Below, one piece after another: positions 1 through 9,311 of a DNA stretch of 64,000 bases (its first letter is position 1; each line of letters opens with the position of its first letter). A program made the position numbers and the translations under genes. Origin of the DNA: Ensifer sp. MPMI2T (GTDB lineage Bacteria > Pseudomonadota > Alphaproteobacteria > Rhizobiales > Rhizobiaceae). The notes beneath the pieces were generated by a model. It had not been told where the DNA came from and ran no database searches. It saw only the letters and a program-made list of their open reading frames with translations. Location: NCBI RefSeq assembly GCF_004827385.1, contig NZ_SRXN01000003.1:62001-126000 (forward strand), read 5' to 3'.

Positions 1-1437
1 GGGCTACCGCTGGCGCTTGAACTGGCAGCCTCGCATGTAGGCCTCTTGAGCGTAGCGGAGTTGGAGAACCGGCTTCAAACGAGAATGCAGGACCTTCGAA
101 GCAAGGCGCGGGATATTGATCCCCGTCACCGCACCCTTCGTGTGATGATCGGATGGAGCGACCATCTCCTGACGGAACGCCAGCGCCGGGTCTTTTATGC
201 GTCGTCCGTCTTCAATGGTGGGTTCGACCTTGGTGCCGTTGAATCCTTGTTCCAGGACGATACCGACGTGGTTGATCACGTGGAAGCTCTTTTGGACAAG
301 AGCTTGTTGTTCAGAACCACGGCGCTGGGTCATCCGCGCCTCAACATGCTGGATACGGTTCGCGATTTTGCGCTCGATAGGCTGCGAGAGTCTCGCGAGT
401 ACGAAACTGTGCGTATCCGTCAGGCGGACCATTTTACCGACCTTGTTCTGTCCGCTGCTCCAAACGTGATGAGGTTCAATCAGCGCGACTTTGTCGAGCA
501 CCTGATGCAGGAAGCGGGAAACATTCGGGTGGCACTTGAATGGCGGATGAGGCAACCCAGCGCTCTTCAGTCCGCCCAGCTCATCGAGGCGTTGAGGTGG
601 CTTTGGATATCGAGAGGTCAGTTTTCCGAAGCAAGAGCATGGGCGGATAAGGCTTTGGAGCATGCGCGAACCACGGGTGAGCCGGAGCCGCTGGCGCTGA
701 TTTTGAACTCAGCCGCATTGATCCGATACATGTCTGGTGATCCCGAAACAGCGCGTGAATATGGCGTTGAAGGTCACCGCATCTACTGCGAGTTGGACAA
801 CAAGTCCGGAACTGCAAGTGCCGGAATTATTGCCGGTATCGCGAAAGCCACCTCAGGCGATCCCGAGACAGGTGGCATGTTGATCGCGCAGTCACTGGAA
901 CTGTCGAGGCTCATTGGCGATGACTATGGAACAGCGCTCGCCCTTATTGCCATTGGCGAAGGGACACGCGCGGAAGGGGACGAGGCTGCAGCCGAAGCCC
1001 ACTATCATGATGCCCTCAAACTGCTCGACAGGCTGGGCGATACCTATTGGCCCGGGCACCTGTTGCAAAACCTTGCCCATTTCCGACTGCATAGCGGTGA
1101 CTGGAGGAACGCCGCTTCCCTCGCGGGGCAGGCCTTGGCCATCGGCGAGAGATATGATTATCCAATGGTCGTGAACCTCGCGATCGCAGCGATAAGCGGA
1201 GTGCTCGCGGCCAAAGAGGACTGGGATGGTGCTGCAGAGATCATCGGGGCCGTCAACGGCCGTCTCGCCCGCATGGGAGTCCGGTTTGAGCCGACAGACG
1301 ACGCCGATTTCGAAAAGATCGTGTCAGGGGTCCGCAGCGCGTTAGGAAACAAGCGATTCACCCGCAAAAGCGACGACGGGGCTAAGCGCCAATGGGACGA
1401 GGTACTCTCGTCGTGCCGCGCCGCCGTTGCAAGTTAG
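1..1437 (+). CDS. Winged-helix/ATPase transcriptional regulator, C-terminal part (5' end outside window)
   Basis: The frame is open from base 1 without a start codon, so the gene begins upstream. The first residues, GLPLALELAASHV, match the motif that closes the NTPase core in COG3903-type regulators (an OmpR-like winged helix, an AAA/NB-ARC-like ATPase, then a helical repeat tail). What remains is the post-ATPase winged-helix segment (about 25-110) and a TPR-like helical region to the TAG stop. Such proteins are large cytoplasmic signal-responsive regulators, but neither the DNA-binding domain nor the Walker motifs are visible here. The next gene is on the other strand, so this one ends its transcription unit. 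The ligand and targets cannot be told from this part. Confidence 0.75.
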   Translation, partial: GLPLALELAASHVGLLSVAELENRLQTRMQDLRSKARDIDPRHRTLRVMIGWSDHLLTERQRRVFYASSVFNGGFDLGAVESLFQDDTDVVDHVEALLDKSLLFRTTALGHPRLNMLDTVRDFALDRLRESREYETVRIRQADHFTDLVLSAAPNVMRFNQRDFVEHLMQEAGNIRVALEWRMRQPSALQSAQLIEALRWLWISRGQFSEARAWADKALEHARTTGEPEPLALILNSAALIRYMSGDPETAREYGVEGHRIYCELDNKSGTASAGIIAGIAKATSGDPETGGMLIAQSLELSRLIGDDYGTALALIAIGEGTRAEGDEAAAEAHYHDALKLLDRLGDTYWPGHLLQNLAHFRLHSGDWRNAASLAGQALAIGERYDYPMVVNLAIAAISGVLAAKEDWDGAAEIIGAVNGRLARMGVRFEPTDDADFEKIVSGVRSALGNKRFTRKSDDGAKRQWDEVLSSCRAAVAS

Positions 1438-1502
1438 GGACCATTTTGTCATCGGATCAGAAGATGCTGGCGCCGGGCCGTGGGTGTCTTATGTGAATTT
1501 CC

Positions 1503-2546
1503 TTAGGAAAGAAACATCAGTTGCACCTTGCAGGCGACGGAGCGGTCGCCGGCCTGTTCGAAGGCCGCAACTGCCCGTTCGACCGGAAAGCTGTGTGAAA
1601 TGATCGGCCGGACATCGATACGGCGGTGGGCGATCAGGTCGACGGCCAGCTCGAATTCGCGATCGAAGCGCTGCGATCCGACGAGGCGCAATTCTTTGCC
1701 GACGAGCGCGTTGAGCGGAACGGTGATGTCGCCCGTGATCCCGACCTGCACGATCAGGCCGCGCGGTCTGACCGCGGCGATCGCGCCGCGCAGGGCGGGT
1801 TCGGCCGCGGAGCATTCGAAGGCGACGTCGAACTGGCCCTTGTCGACTTCGTAGGCAGCAAGGCCGGCCGGCCCGCGCCGGACGTTGACGGCCCGTGACG
1901 CGCCCATTGCCATTGCCCGCTCGATCGCCGCATCGGCAAGGTCCGTCACCACGACCGTCGCGGCCCCCGCATGGCGGGCGGCCGCGACCACGAGCGCACC
2001 GATCGGCCCGGCCCCGGTGACGAGCACCTTTTTTCCGTTGAGGTCCCCGGCCTGCGCCACGGCGTGAAGGCAGACGGCGAGCGGCTCGGCACAGGCCGCC
2101 TCGCCGGCGCTGATGAGTGCGCCCGCGGCAAAACATTGGCTTGCCGGAACGACGAGCCAGTCCCGAAACATGCCTTGCGTGTGCGGGAAAAGCATGGCGC
2201 TGCCCATGAACCGCATGTGCAGGCAGTGAATGGCGAGCCCTTCCTCGCAAAAGCGGCAGACGCCGCAGGGCTGGCTCGGATTTACCGCCACCAACTCGCC
2301 GATCGCAAGTCGGGACACGTTGGCTCCGAGCGCCGCGACATGCCCGGAAGCCTCGTGGCCGGGGATGATCGGTTCGCGTACCCGGATGGGGCCGAAGCCG
2401 CCGTCCTGATAGTAGTGAAGATCGGAGCCGCAAATGCCGCCGGCCGCCATCTTCAATAATACCTCGCCTTCGCCGGGCTCCGCGACGACCTCGGCCTCCA
2501 GCCTAAGATCACGTTGGCCGTAGAGCCGGGCGAGACGGGTGCGCAT
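1503..2546 (-). CDS. idnD: L-idonate 5-dehydrogenase (zinc alcohol dehydrogenase family)
   Basis: Medium-chain zinc dehydrogenase of 347 residues, close to the usual 340-345 for IdnD. Visible motifs are the catalytic zinc site CGSDLHYY and GHEASG, the structural zinc loop CGVCRFCEEGLAIHC, and the Rossmann motif GAGPIGA. It should oxidise L-idonate to 5-keto-D-gluconate with NAD(P). I chose the ATG at 2546 because AGGAG lies five bases before it; an in-frame ATG at 2561 overlaps the stop of the TRAP gene. It is the last gene of a TRAP-idnD operon, and the divergent SDR at 6584 would carry out the next step (5-ketogluconate to gluconate). A related polyol or galactitol dehydrogenase is the alternative. 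Confidence 0.82.
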   Translation of the reverse strand: MRTRLARLYGQRDLRLEAEVVAEPGEGEVLLKMAAGGICGSDLHYYQDGGFGPIRVREPIIPGHEASGHVAALGANVSRLAIGELVAVNPSQPCGVCRFCEEGLAIHCLHMRFMGSAMLFPHTQGMFRDWLVVPASQCFAAGALISAGEAACAEPLAVCLHAVAQAGDLNGKKVLVTGAGPIGALVVAAARHAGAATVVVTDLADAAIERAMAMGASRAVNVRRGPAGLAAYEVDKGQFDVAFECSAAEPALRGAIAAVRPRGLIVQVGITGDITVPLNALVGKELRLVGSQRFDREFELAVDLIAHRRIDVRPIISHSFPVERAVAAFEQAGDRSVACKVQLMFLS

Positions 2547-2560
2547 GGGTGCTCCTGCCA

Positions 2561-3967
2561 TCAGCGGATCAGCCCGGCGACGCCCGGCAGCCACAATGTG
2601 ATCGCCGGGACGAAGGTGATCAGGATCAACGCGATGAAAAGCGGCAAGAGCCAGGGCAGTATCGCCATGGTCGTCTTCTCGACCGAAAGCTTGGCCACGC
2701 GCGAGAGCACGAAAAGCACCATGCCAAGCGGCGGATGCAGGAGGCCGATCATCAGGTTGAGCGTCATGATCAGTCCGAAGTGCACCGGATCGATGCCGAA
2801 TTGGGCCGACAGCGGCAGGAGAATCGGCACCAGGATGGTGATTGCGGCGATCGTATCCAGGAAGCAGCCGACGAACAGCATCAGGAGGTTGACCAGGATC
2901 AGGAAGACCCACTTGTTCTCGGTAATCGTCAGAATCGCGCCGGAGAGCATCTGGGCGGCTTGGCTTACCGTCAGGAGCCAGGCGAAGATCGAGGCTGCCG
3001 TGACGATGAAGAGAACCGAAGCCGTCGTCTCGATCGTGTCGAAGGTCGCCCGGGTGAGCGTCGATAGCGTCATCGTCCGATAGCGCACCAGGCCCAGGAA
3101 CAGCGACCAGAGAACGGCGGCGACGGCAGCTTCCGTCGGCGTGAACCAGCCCATCGTCATGCCGCCGATGAGGATCACCGGGGTCATCAACGCCATGACG
3201 GCGGAGAAGTCGAAATACCAGTCAAGTGCAAGGAGCACGACGAGGGCGATGCCGACGGCGACATTCAGCGAGAGGCCTGCCGTCATCATGAGATAGACGA
3301 CGATCGGCACGGCGAGGACGACGACGACCTCGAGCGAGGCCGAGAGCAGCCGCTTCATCTCGAAGGGCGTGTCCGAACCCCAGCCGCGCTTGTAGGCAAA
3401 GATCGCCACCGTCAGCATCATCAGCGCTGTCATCACCACGCCGGGGACGATGCCGGCCATGAACAGCGCGCCGATCGAGACGTTCGCCATCATGCCGTAG
3501 ATGACGAAGGGCAGCGACGGCGGAAAGATCGGTCCAAGCGTCGCCGAGGCGGCGGTGACGCCGACGGCCGCCTCGACCGGATAGCCGTGATCCTTCATCG
3601 CCTTGATCTCGATCGTGCCGATCCCGGCGGCGTCCGCAAGCGCCGTGCCCGACATGCCGGAGAAAATCACCGAACCGATGATGTTGACCTGCGCGAGACC
3701 CCCTTTCATCCAGCCGACGAGGGCAACGGCGAAGGAATAGATCCGGCCGGTGACGCCGGCGGAGTTCATCAGGTTGCCAGCGAGAATGAAGAACGGCACC
3801 GCCAGCAGTGGGAAGCTCTCCACGCCGGCGATCATCCTCTGCGCGGCGATGATATCGGGCGCGACATTGTAGAAGACGAGATAGAGAACCGAGGCCGCAG
3901 CCATCGAGATGGCGACTGGAACGCCGACCACCATCAGCACGAGAAACGAACCGACGAGGAGAAGCAT
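2561..3967 (-). CDS. TRAP transporter large permease (DctM family)
   Basis: Hydrophobic protein of 468 residues with the DctM layout: more than ten membrane segments, starting MLLLVGSFLVLMVVGVPVA, and the conserved motifs FILAGNLM, SGMSGTALADAAG and FPPSLPFVIYG. It forms the sodium-driven channel of a tripartite periplasmic importer with the small permease and binding protein just upstream on the same strand. Its TGA stop overlaps the alternative idnD start, showing tight coupling. The substrate is inferred to be L-idonate, 5-ketogluconate or a similar sugar acid, from idnD and the SDR alone. Confidence 0.9.
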   Translation of the reverse strand: MLLLVGSFLVLMVVGVPVAISMAAASVLYLVFYNVAPDIIAAQRMIAGVESFPLLAVPFFILAGNLMNSAGVTGRIYSFAVALVGWMKGGLAQVNIIGSVIFSGMSGTALADAAGIGTIEIKAMKDHGYPVEAAVGVTAASATLGPIFPPSLPFVIYGMMANVSIGALFMAGIVPGVVMTALMMLTVAIFAYKRGWGSDTPFEMKRLLSASLEVVVVLAVPIVVYLMMTAGLSLNVAVGIALVVLLALDWYFDFSAVMALMTPVILIGGMTMGWFTPTEAAVAAVLWSLFLGLVRYRTMTLSTLTRATFDTIETTASVLFIVTAASIFAWLLTVSQAAQMLSGAILTITENKWVFLILVNLLMLFVGCFLDTIAAITILVPILLPLSAQFGIDPVHFGLIMTLNLMIGLLHPPLGMVLFVLSRVAKLSVEKTTMAILPWLLPLFIALILITFVPAITLWLPGVAGLIR

Positions 3968-3970
3968 GGA

Positions 3971-4555
3971 TCAGCCCTCAACCCTGTGGAATTCTTCGGG
4001 CCGTTCGAGAACTGAATAGCCACGGCGTTGATTGGCGATGAAGACCTGGATCGACCGGACGAGCATCAGCACAAAGCCGGCCATCACGCTGTAGAAGACG
4101 ATGTTGCGCGGCAGATCGACCGTCACCATGCGCTCGTTGGCGACAACCGCCACATAGCGCCACATCAGCCAGCAGGCATAGGCGAAGAAGCCGATCCGGA
4201 CGACATCGACGAAGATCGCCATGCCGCGGGCCACGGACCGCGGGAAATAGTGATAAAGCACGTCGACCTGGATGTGCCGCGACAGGCGCACGCACATGAC
4301 GGAGCCCAGGAACACGACTCCGATCAGGCAATTGGTAGCGATCTCCTCCGTCCAGGCGTAGGAGTCGTTGAGCACGTAGCGTGTGAAGAACTGCAGGAAC
4401 ACGCATCCGGTCATCAGCCAGAAGAAGACGAGTGTGACCCAATCTTCCACGGCATAGTTGGAAACATCCGTGGCCGGTACTGCGGCATCCTCGAAGGAAT
4501 GGGCAAGGTCCTCCGGCGTCGACTGCAAATGGATTTCTTGGGACATGGCGTTCAT
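3971..4555 (-). CDS. TRAP transporter small permease (DctQ family)
   Basis: Protein of 194 residues from the ATG at 4555 (MNAMSQEIHL), with a hydrophilic N-terminal tail of about 50 residues and four membrane segments containing the family signature FFTRYVLNDSYAWTEE. It connects the binding protein with the large permease. No strong ribosome-binding site is visible, so the ATG at 4546 (MSQEIH) is also possible; a longer frame reaching 4666 overlaps the binding-protein gene and reads like non-coding sequence. It lies three bases before dctM and about 55 bases after dctP, with a hairpin in that gap. Confidence 0.87.
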   Translation of the reverse strand: MNAMSQEIHLQSTPEDLAHSFEDAAVPATDVSNYAVEDWVTLVFFWLMTGCVFLQFFTRYVLNDSYAWTEEIATNCLIGVVFLGSVMCVRLSRHIQVDVLYHYFPRSVARGMAIFVDVVRIGFFAYACWLMWRYVAVVANERMVTVDLPRNIVFYSVMAGFVLMLVRSIQVFIANQRRGYSVLERPEEFHRVEG

Positions 4556-4576
4556 CCGGCGTTCGTGGGGACGGAA

Positions 4577-4603
4577 TGCCGGCGACACTGGCGACCGCCG
4601 GCA
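4577..4603 (-). promoter_or_regulatory. Intercistronic hairpin between TRAP dctP and dctQ
   Basis: Perfect 8-bp arms (TGCCGGCG / CGCCGGCA) around an 11-base loop, in the gap between the binding protein and the permease. There is no U tract. Hairpins at this place commonly protect the abundant binding-protein mRNA or dampen read-through; that role is inferred. Confidence 0.5.
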
Positions 4604-4610
4604 CGGACAC

Positions 4611-5585
4611 TCACTTGACGGCTCGGACAGCCTCCCAGTCTTCCTTGTTATAGCCGAAGTCTTCAAGCTTGACCTTGTCCATCACAGTCGACTCGAAATC
4701 GGCCTTGTCGACTTCGGTCACCTCGATGCCCCGTCCCTTGAAGGTCTCGACGAGTTTCGCCTCACGCTCCTCGATGATCTTGGTCGCACGCTCGGCCGCC
4801 TCCTGCATGACTTCGGTGAAGATCTGCTTGTCGGCATCGGAAAGCTGCGACCACAGGTTCTTCGAAACGACCGTGTTCAGATGATCGACGATGTGGCCGG
4901 TCAGCACGATATGCTTCTGCACCTCATAGAACTTCTTCGCCTCGATCGTCGTCAATGGGTTTTCCTGGGCCTCGACCGTGCCGTTCTGGAGCGCGAGATA
5001 AACCTCGGCAAAGGCGATCGGCGTCGTGTTGGCGCCGCAGGCGCGCGGCATGGCGAGATAGGCCGGAACATCGGGGACGCGCATCTTCAGCCCCTGCATA
5101 TCGGTGCATTTGGCAATCGGCCGGTTCGACGTGGTCTGGCGCGTGCCGTAATAGGTGACGGCGGTTATGTGGTTGCCCGATGCCTCCTCGTAGCCCGCGG
5201 CGAGCCGCTTGAAGACATCGCTCTTGGTGTAGGTGATCAGATGGGCCGGGTCGCGGAAGATGTAGGGGAAATAGGTGACGCCGATCGGCGCATATTCCCG
5301 CGCGGCGAAGCTCGATCCGGAAATGATGATGTCGACCGTGCCGAGCTTCAGGCCCTGGTTGATATCGGCCTCCTTGCCAAGCTGCGAGGCCGGAAAGACG
5401 TCGATCTTGTAACGCCCCTCGGTGCGCTTGCTGATCTCTTCCGCCGCCCATACGGACTCCGTATGGAACGGCTCCGAGGTCTCGTAGACATGCGCCCATT
5501 TGAGCGCGGTCTGGGCCTCGGCGGTCAGCGCCGAAGCAAGGATCGCCGCGGTCGCACCCAGCAGCGTCAACAGTTTGAGTTTCAT
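4611..5585 (-). CDS. TRAP transporter solute-binding protein (DctP family)
   Basis: Periplasmic binding protein of 324 residues with a Sec signal peptide (MKLKLLTLLGATAAILASALTAEA, cleavage near AEA-Q). DctP features include WAAEEISKRTEGRYKIDVFPASQLG, the conserved GLKMRVPDVPAY segment whose arginine binds the substrate carboxylate, and NGTVEAQENPL. The ATG at 5585 has GGAGGAAGAGG just before it; a longer frame to 5642 lacks a signal peptide and was not chosen. It is the first gene of the dctP-dctQ-dctM-idnD unit and lies just downstream of a GntR repressor gene. Idonate or ketogluconate is the probable ligand by context only. Confidence 0.9.
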   Translation of the reverse strand: MKLKLLTLLGATAAILASALTAEAQTALKWAHVYETSEPFHTESVWAAEEISKRTEGRYKIDVFPASQLGKEADINQGLKLGTVDIIISGSSFAAREYAPIGVTYFPYIFRDPAHLITYTKSDVFKRLAAGYEEASGNHITAVTYYGTRQTTSNRPIAKCTDMQGLKMRVPDVPAYLAMPRACGANTTPIAFAEVYLALQNGTVEAQENPLTTIEAKKFYEVQKHIVLTGHIVDHLNTVVSKNLWSQLSDADKQIFTEVMQEAAERATKIIEEREAKLVETFKGRGIEVTEVDKADFESTVMDKVKLEDFGYNKEDWEAVRAVK

Positions 5586-5625
5586 CCTCTTCCTCCTCCC
5601 AAGGTGAAATGATTGAACAAAAGCG

Positions 5626-6372
5626 CTAATTGCCCCCGGCACGTCTCCATGCGGCCGGTATCGTGCTGTCGGACGGCTCCTCCCCGAAGCTCGCCGACAG
5701 GCGAAGCTGTGACTGGTCGAGATGCGCGCGCATTGCGGCGCGTGCGGCGGTCGGATCGCCGGCGGCGATCGCGTCGCGGATCACGCGATGCTCCTCCATC
5801 GCGGCCCGCCACGTGTCGGTGTTTTCGAAATAGCTGGCGAGCTTCTCGAAATAAGGCGTCATGCGCATGTCGTGGATGCTGCCGACAAAACGATTCAACG
5901 TCTGGTTGGCGATGATGCCCGATACGAGAACGTGGAACTCGCGGTCAAGCGCGAGCGCCTGACGGCGATCCTCGAGTGCCGCCGCCATGCGCGCAAGGTT
6001 GTCGTCGAGAATGGCGATATGCTCGGGGCGCGCCAGCCGGGCCGCCTCTTCGGCGATGGCGCATTCGACCACCGCCCGCGCCCGCAGCAATTCGAACGGA
6101 CCTTCGAAATCCTCCGGCGGCACATCCAGCGCCGGCACCTTGCGCGCCGTGACATAGATACCCGAACCCATGCGGATGTCGATGAAGCCTTCGACCTCCA
6201 GAACAATCAACGCTTCCCGGATGGTCGGGCGGGAGACGCCCAGTTTCTGCGCTAGCTCGCGCTCCGCCGGAAGCCGCGAACCGGGCGCCAGTTCACCGCG
6301 CTCGATCAGGCTTCGCATCTGGTCTGCCACCTGCCGATACAGACGGCGCGATTCCACGGCGGAGAACATCAT
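5626..6372 (-). CDS. GntR-family regulator, FadR/FCD subfamily, of the idonate block
   Basis: About 248 residues. The N-terminal winged helix holds LYRQVADQMRSLI..PAERELAQKLGVSRPTIREAL and the wing GSGIYV. The C-terminal FCD ligand domain has the metal-site elements DREFH, HDMRMTPYFEK and EEHRVIRDAI. These regulators usually repress a catabolic operon until its sugar acid binds. Two ATGs in a row (6372, 6369) follow GAGGAT; the second is better spaced. The gene sits between the TRAP-idnD operon and the divergent SDR, and a perfect FadR-type operator lies in front of it at 6412-6422. The inducer is inferred to be idonate or a ketogluconate. Confidence 0.88.
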   Translation of the reverse strand: MMFSAVESRRLYRQVADQMRSLIERGELAPGSRLPAERELAQKLGVSRPTIREALIVLEVEGFIDIRMGSGIYVTARKVPALDVPPEDFEGPFELLRARAVVECAIAEEAARLARPEHIAILDDNLARMAAALEDRRQALALDREFHVLVSGIIANQTLNRFVGSIHDMRMTPYFEKLASYFENTDTWRAAMEEHRVIRDAIAAGDPTAARAAMRAHLDQSQLRLSASFGEEPSDSTIPAAWRRAGGN

Positions 6373-6411
6373 ATCCTCGCTGCTACAGGCTTTATCGGCC
6401 TAGTGGCCAAG

Positions 6412-6422
6412 TGGTCATACCA
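6412..6422. promoter_or_regulatory. Probable GntR (FadR-type) operator TGGTCATACCA
   Basis: Perfect palindrome TGGT-CAT-ACCA that fits the FadR subfamily consensus TNGTNNNACNA. It lies 40 bases upstream of the GntR start and about 160 bases upstream of the divergent idnO start, the expected place for autoregulation and control of both arms. Binding by the GntR protein at 5626-6372 is inferred. Confidence 0.65.
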
Positions 6423-6583
6423 ATTCGCGCTAGAATACGCGTCGTTCGGGCGATGTCAATAAATCAATGAGCGGTGCCAAAGACAAAGGGTCTCGTCGTC
6501 GAAGACTGAGTGTGGTCTGCTACGCCTCGAAGATGGCGGCCGCATGCGCCGCCAGGCGCGACGGCACAGGAGAATACGACGTT

Positions 6584-7351
6584 ATGGCTTTTCCACTTTT
6601 TGACCTTGCAGGCAGGCGGGCTCTCGTCACCGGCTCGTCGCAAGGCATTGGCTATGCGCTGGCGCGCGGGCTGGCCGAGCACGGTGCGGCCATCGTGCTC
6701 AACGGCCGCGATCGCTCGAAGCTGGCCTCGGCTGCGAGCTCCCTCAAAGATGTCGGTCATGATGTTGCGGTCTCGGATTTCGACGTGACCGATCATGCTG
6801 CAGTGACGCGTGGTGTCGATGCGATCGAGCGGGATATCGGGCCGATTGACATCCTGATCAACAATGCCGGCATGCAGTTCCGCAGCCCGCTCGAGGACTT
6901 TCCGGTCGAGCGCTGGGAGCAATTGCTGAAGACGAATGTCTCCAGCGTCTTTTATGTCGGCCAGGCCGTCGCCCGGCACATGATTGCGCGTGGCGCCGGC
7001 AAGATCATCAACGTCGCTTCGGTGCAGAGCGAGCTCGCGCGGCCGGGCATCGCCCCATATACGGCGACCAAGGGTGCGGTCAGGAACCTGACCCGCGGCA
7101 TGTGTACCGACTGGGCGAAGCACGGGCTGCAGATCAACGCGATCGCGCCCGGCTATTTCAAGACGCCGTTGAACCAGGCGCTGGTCGACAGCCAGGATTT
7201 CTCGTCCTGGCTCGAGAAGCGAACGCCCGCGGCCCGTTGGGGCGAGGTCGAGGAGCTGGTCGGCGCGGCGGTGTTTCTGGCGAGTCGCGCTTCCTCCTTT
7301 GTCAATGGACACACGCTCTATGTCGACGGCGGCATCACCACGAGCCTCTGA
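6584..7351 (+). CDS. idnO: SDR oxidoreductase, probable gluconate 5-dehydrogenase (IdnO type)
   Basis: Classical short-chain dehydrogenase of 255 residues. It has the cofactor motif TGSSQGIG, NNAG, the catalytic serine in NVASVQSE, YTATK for the Tyr-Lys pair, and a C-terminal DGG. The opening LFDLAGRRALVTGSSQGIG is typical of 5-keto-D-gluconate reductases. It would convert 5-ketogluconate, the product of idnD, to gluconate with NAD(P)H in the cytoplasm. The ATG at 6584 follows AGGAG at a somewhat long spacing of 12; in-frame codons further upstream give a non-homologous leader. It diverges from the GntR gene and shares its operator. Another sugar SDR activity is possible. Confidence 0.78.
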   Translation: MAFPLFDLAGRRALVTGSSQGIGYALARGLAEHGAAIVLNGRDRSKLASAASSLKDVGHDVAVSDFDVTDHAAVTRGVDAIERDIGPIDILINNAGMQFRSPLEDFPVERWEQLLKTNVSSVFYVGQAVARHMIARGAGKIINVASVQSELARPGIAPYTATKGAVRNLTRGMCTDWAKHGLQINAIAPGYFKTPLNQALVDSQDFSSWLEKRTPAARWGEVEELVGAAVFLASRASSFVNGHTLYVDGGITTSL

Positions 7352-7386
7352 CGCCGGTCGCACCTTTATTCCATCTAGGCTTCCGC

Positions 7387-7417
7387 TCTCGCGAAGTCAT
7401 CGTATGACTTCGCGAGA
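7387..7417. repeat. Perfect 14-bp inverted repeat between idnO and the next GntR gene
   Basis: Arms TCTCGCGAAGTCAT and ATGACTTCGCGAGA around the loop CGT. It lies 36 bases after the idnO stop, so it may act as a hairpin ending that transcript, though no U run follows. Its centre is the operator-like GTCATCGTATGAC that recurs before kdgD, so a combined operator/attenuator role is possible. Confidence 0.6.
7397..7409. promoter_or_regulatory. Candidate operator GTCATCGTATGAC of the glucarate block, copy 1
   Basis: Palindrome of 13 bp. A second, inverted 10-base copy (TCATACGATG, 7431-7440) lies 33 bases away centre to centre, about three helical turns. An almost identical palindrome occurs at 8269-8281. 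The position upstream of the GntR gene and again upstream of kdgD suggests autoregulation plus operon control. Binding is inferred. Confidence 0.6.
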
Positions 7418-7503
7418 AACATCGCAGATTTCATACGATGCTATCGCTTTTGGTGCCGACTGGGAGTATGCATGATCCGAAGAACACCAACTCTGGAGGA
7501 ATC

Positions 7504-8256
7504 ATGCAGCGGGCCGAACGTCCAACGTCGCGCAGATCATTCGCGTCCCAGGTCGCAGATGCCCTGCGCGGGCAGATCGAAGCAGGCTTCTACGCGCCCG
7601 GTGACAAGCTGCCGACCGAGCCGGCCCTCATCGACCGCTTCGGCTTCAGTCGCACCGTGATCCGGGAGGCGATCGCCGCGCTCCGTGCAGACGGGCTGGT
7701 CGAGTCGCGCCAGGGCGCCGGCGTCTTCGTGATCGGCCCGAAGCCAGCCGACGAAAGCCTGAAGCTGTTCACGGACGAGACCGACAAGATTTCCGACATC
7801 ATCGAGGAACTGGAGCTCCGCATCGGCATAGAAGTGGAGGCCGCAGGCCTTGCCGCTGCGCGCAGTTCGCCTGCGCAAGAGGCCGAAATCCAGGCGCAGG
7901 TCGACAGATTCGCCGACCTCGTCGCCGAAGGCAGACCTACCGACGAGGCGGATTTCCAGTTCCACATGGCAATCGCCACGGCGACCAACAATGCGAGATT
8001 CAAGGCCTTCCTCGAACATGTCGGCCGTCGGATGATCCCGCGGGTGAAGTTCAAGACCGTCATGGGCGGCGTCGATCCCTTGCCCAGCCGCGACCAGCCG
8101 ATCCTCGAGGAACATCGAGAAATCGCCGAAGCGATTATCGCCCGTGACCCGGAGAAGGCGCGCGAAGCGATGCGCCGGCACCTGGTCACCGGGATCAAGC
8201 GCTATCGCTCGTTAATGATCCGTCGCTCGACCGCGAACCACGAGAAAGGCGATTGA
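7504..8256 (+). CDS. GntR-family regulator, FadR/FCD subfamily, of the glucarate block
   Basis: 250 residues from the ATG at 7504, which has a perfect GGAGGAATC before it. The winged helix contains FASQVADALRGQIEAGFYAPGDKLPTE and FGFSRTVIREAIAALRADGLVESRQGAG. The FCD domain has the ligand/metal features ELRIGIEVEAAGLAA, DFQFHMAIA and EEHREIAEAI. It is the first gene of the plus-strand run that continues with kdgD, an ABC importer and a semialdehyde dehydrogenase, so it probably represses that run through the GTCATCRTATGAC sites on both sides. The effector is likely a hexarate or its dehydrated keto acid. It resembles the GntR protein of the uronate block at 34399-35160 more than the one at 5626-6372. 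Confidence 0.88.
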   Translation: MQRAERPTSRRSFASQVADALRGQIEAGFYAPGDKLPTEPALIDRFGFSRTVIREAIAALRADGLVESRQGAGVFVIGPKPADESLKLFTDETDKISDIIEELELRIGIEVEAAGLAAARSSPAQEAEIQAQVDRFADLVAEGRPTDEADFQFHMAIATATNNARFKAFLEHVGRRMIPRVKFKTVMGGVDPLPSRDQPILEEHREIAEAIIARDPEKAREAMRRHLVTGIKRYRSLMIRRSTANHEKGD

Positions 8257-8268
8257 CTCATCCTAAAA

Positions 8269-9228
<960 letters not shown>

Positions 9229-9243
9229 AATCAATAGGTTCGG

Positions 9244-9276
9244 CCGGCGGGCGAATGGGACGAGGATGCCCGCCGG
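9244..9276 (+). promoter_or_regulatory. Intercistronic hairpin between kdgD and the binding-protein gene
   Basis: Perfect 9-bp arms CCGGCGGGC / GCCCGCCGG with a 15-base loop and no U run, ending 35 bases before the binding-protein ATG. It may stabilise the downstream message or act as a weak terminator; this is inferred. Confidence 0.45.
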
Positions 9277-9311
9277 ACGTGGCCAAGATGCAAACACCAA
9301 GGGAGGAAAAC

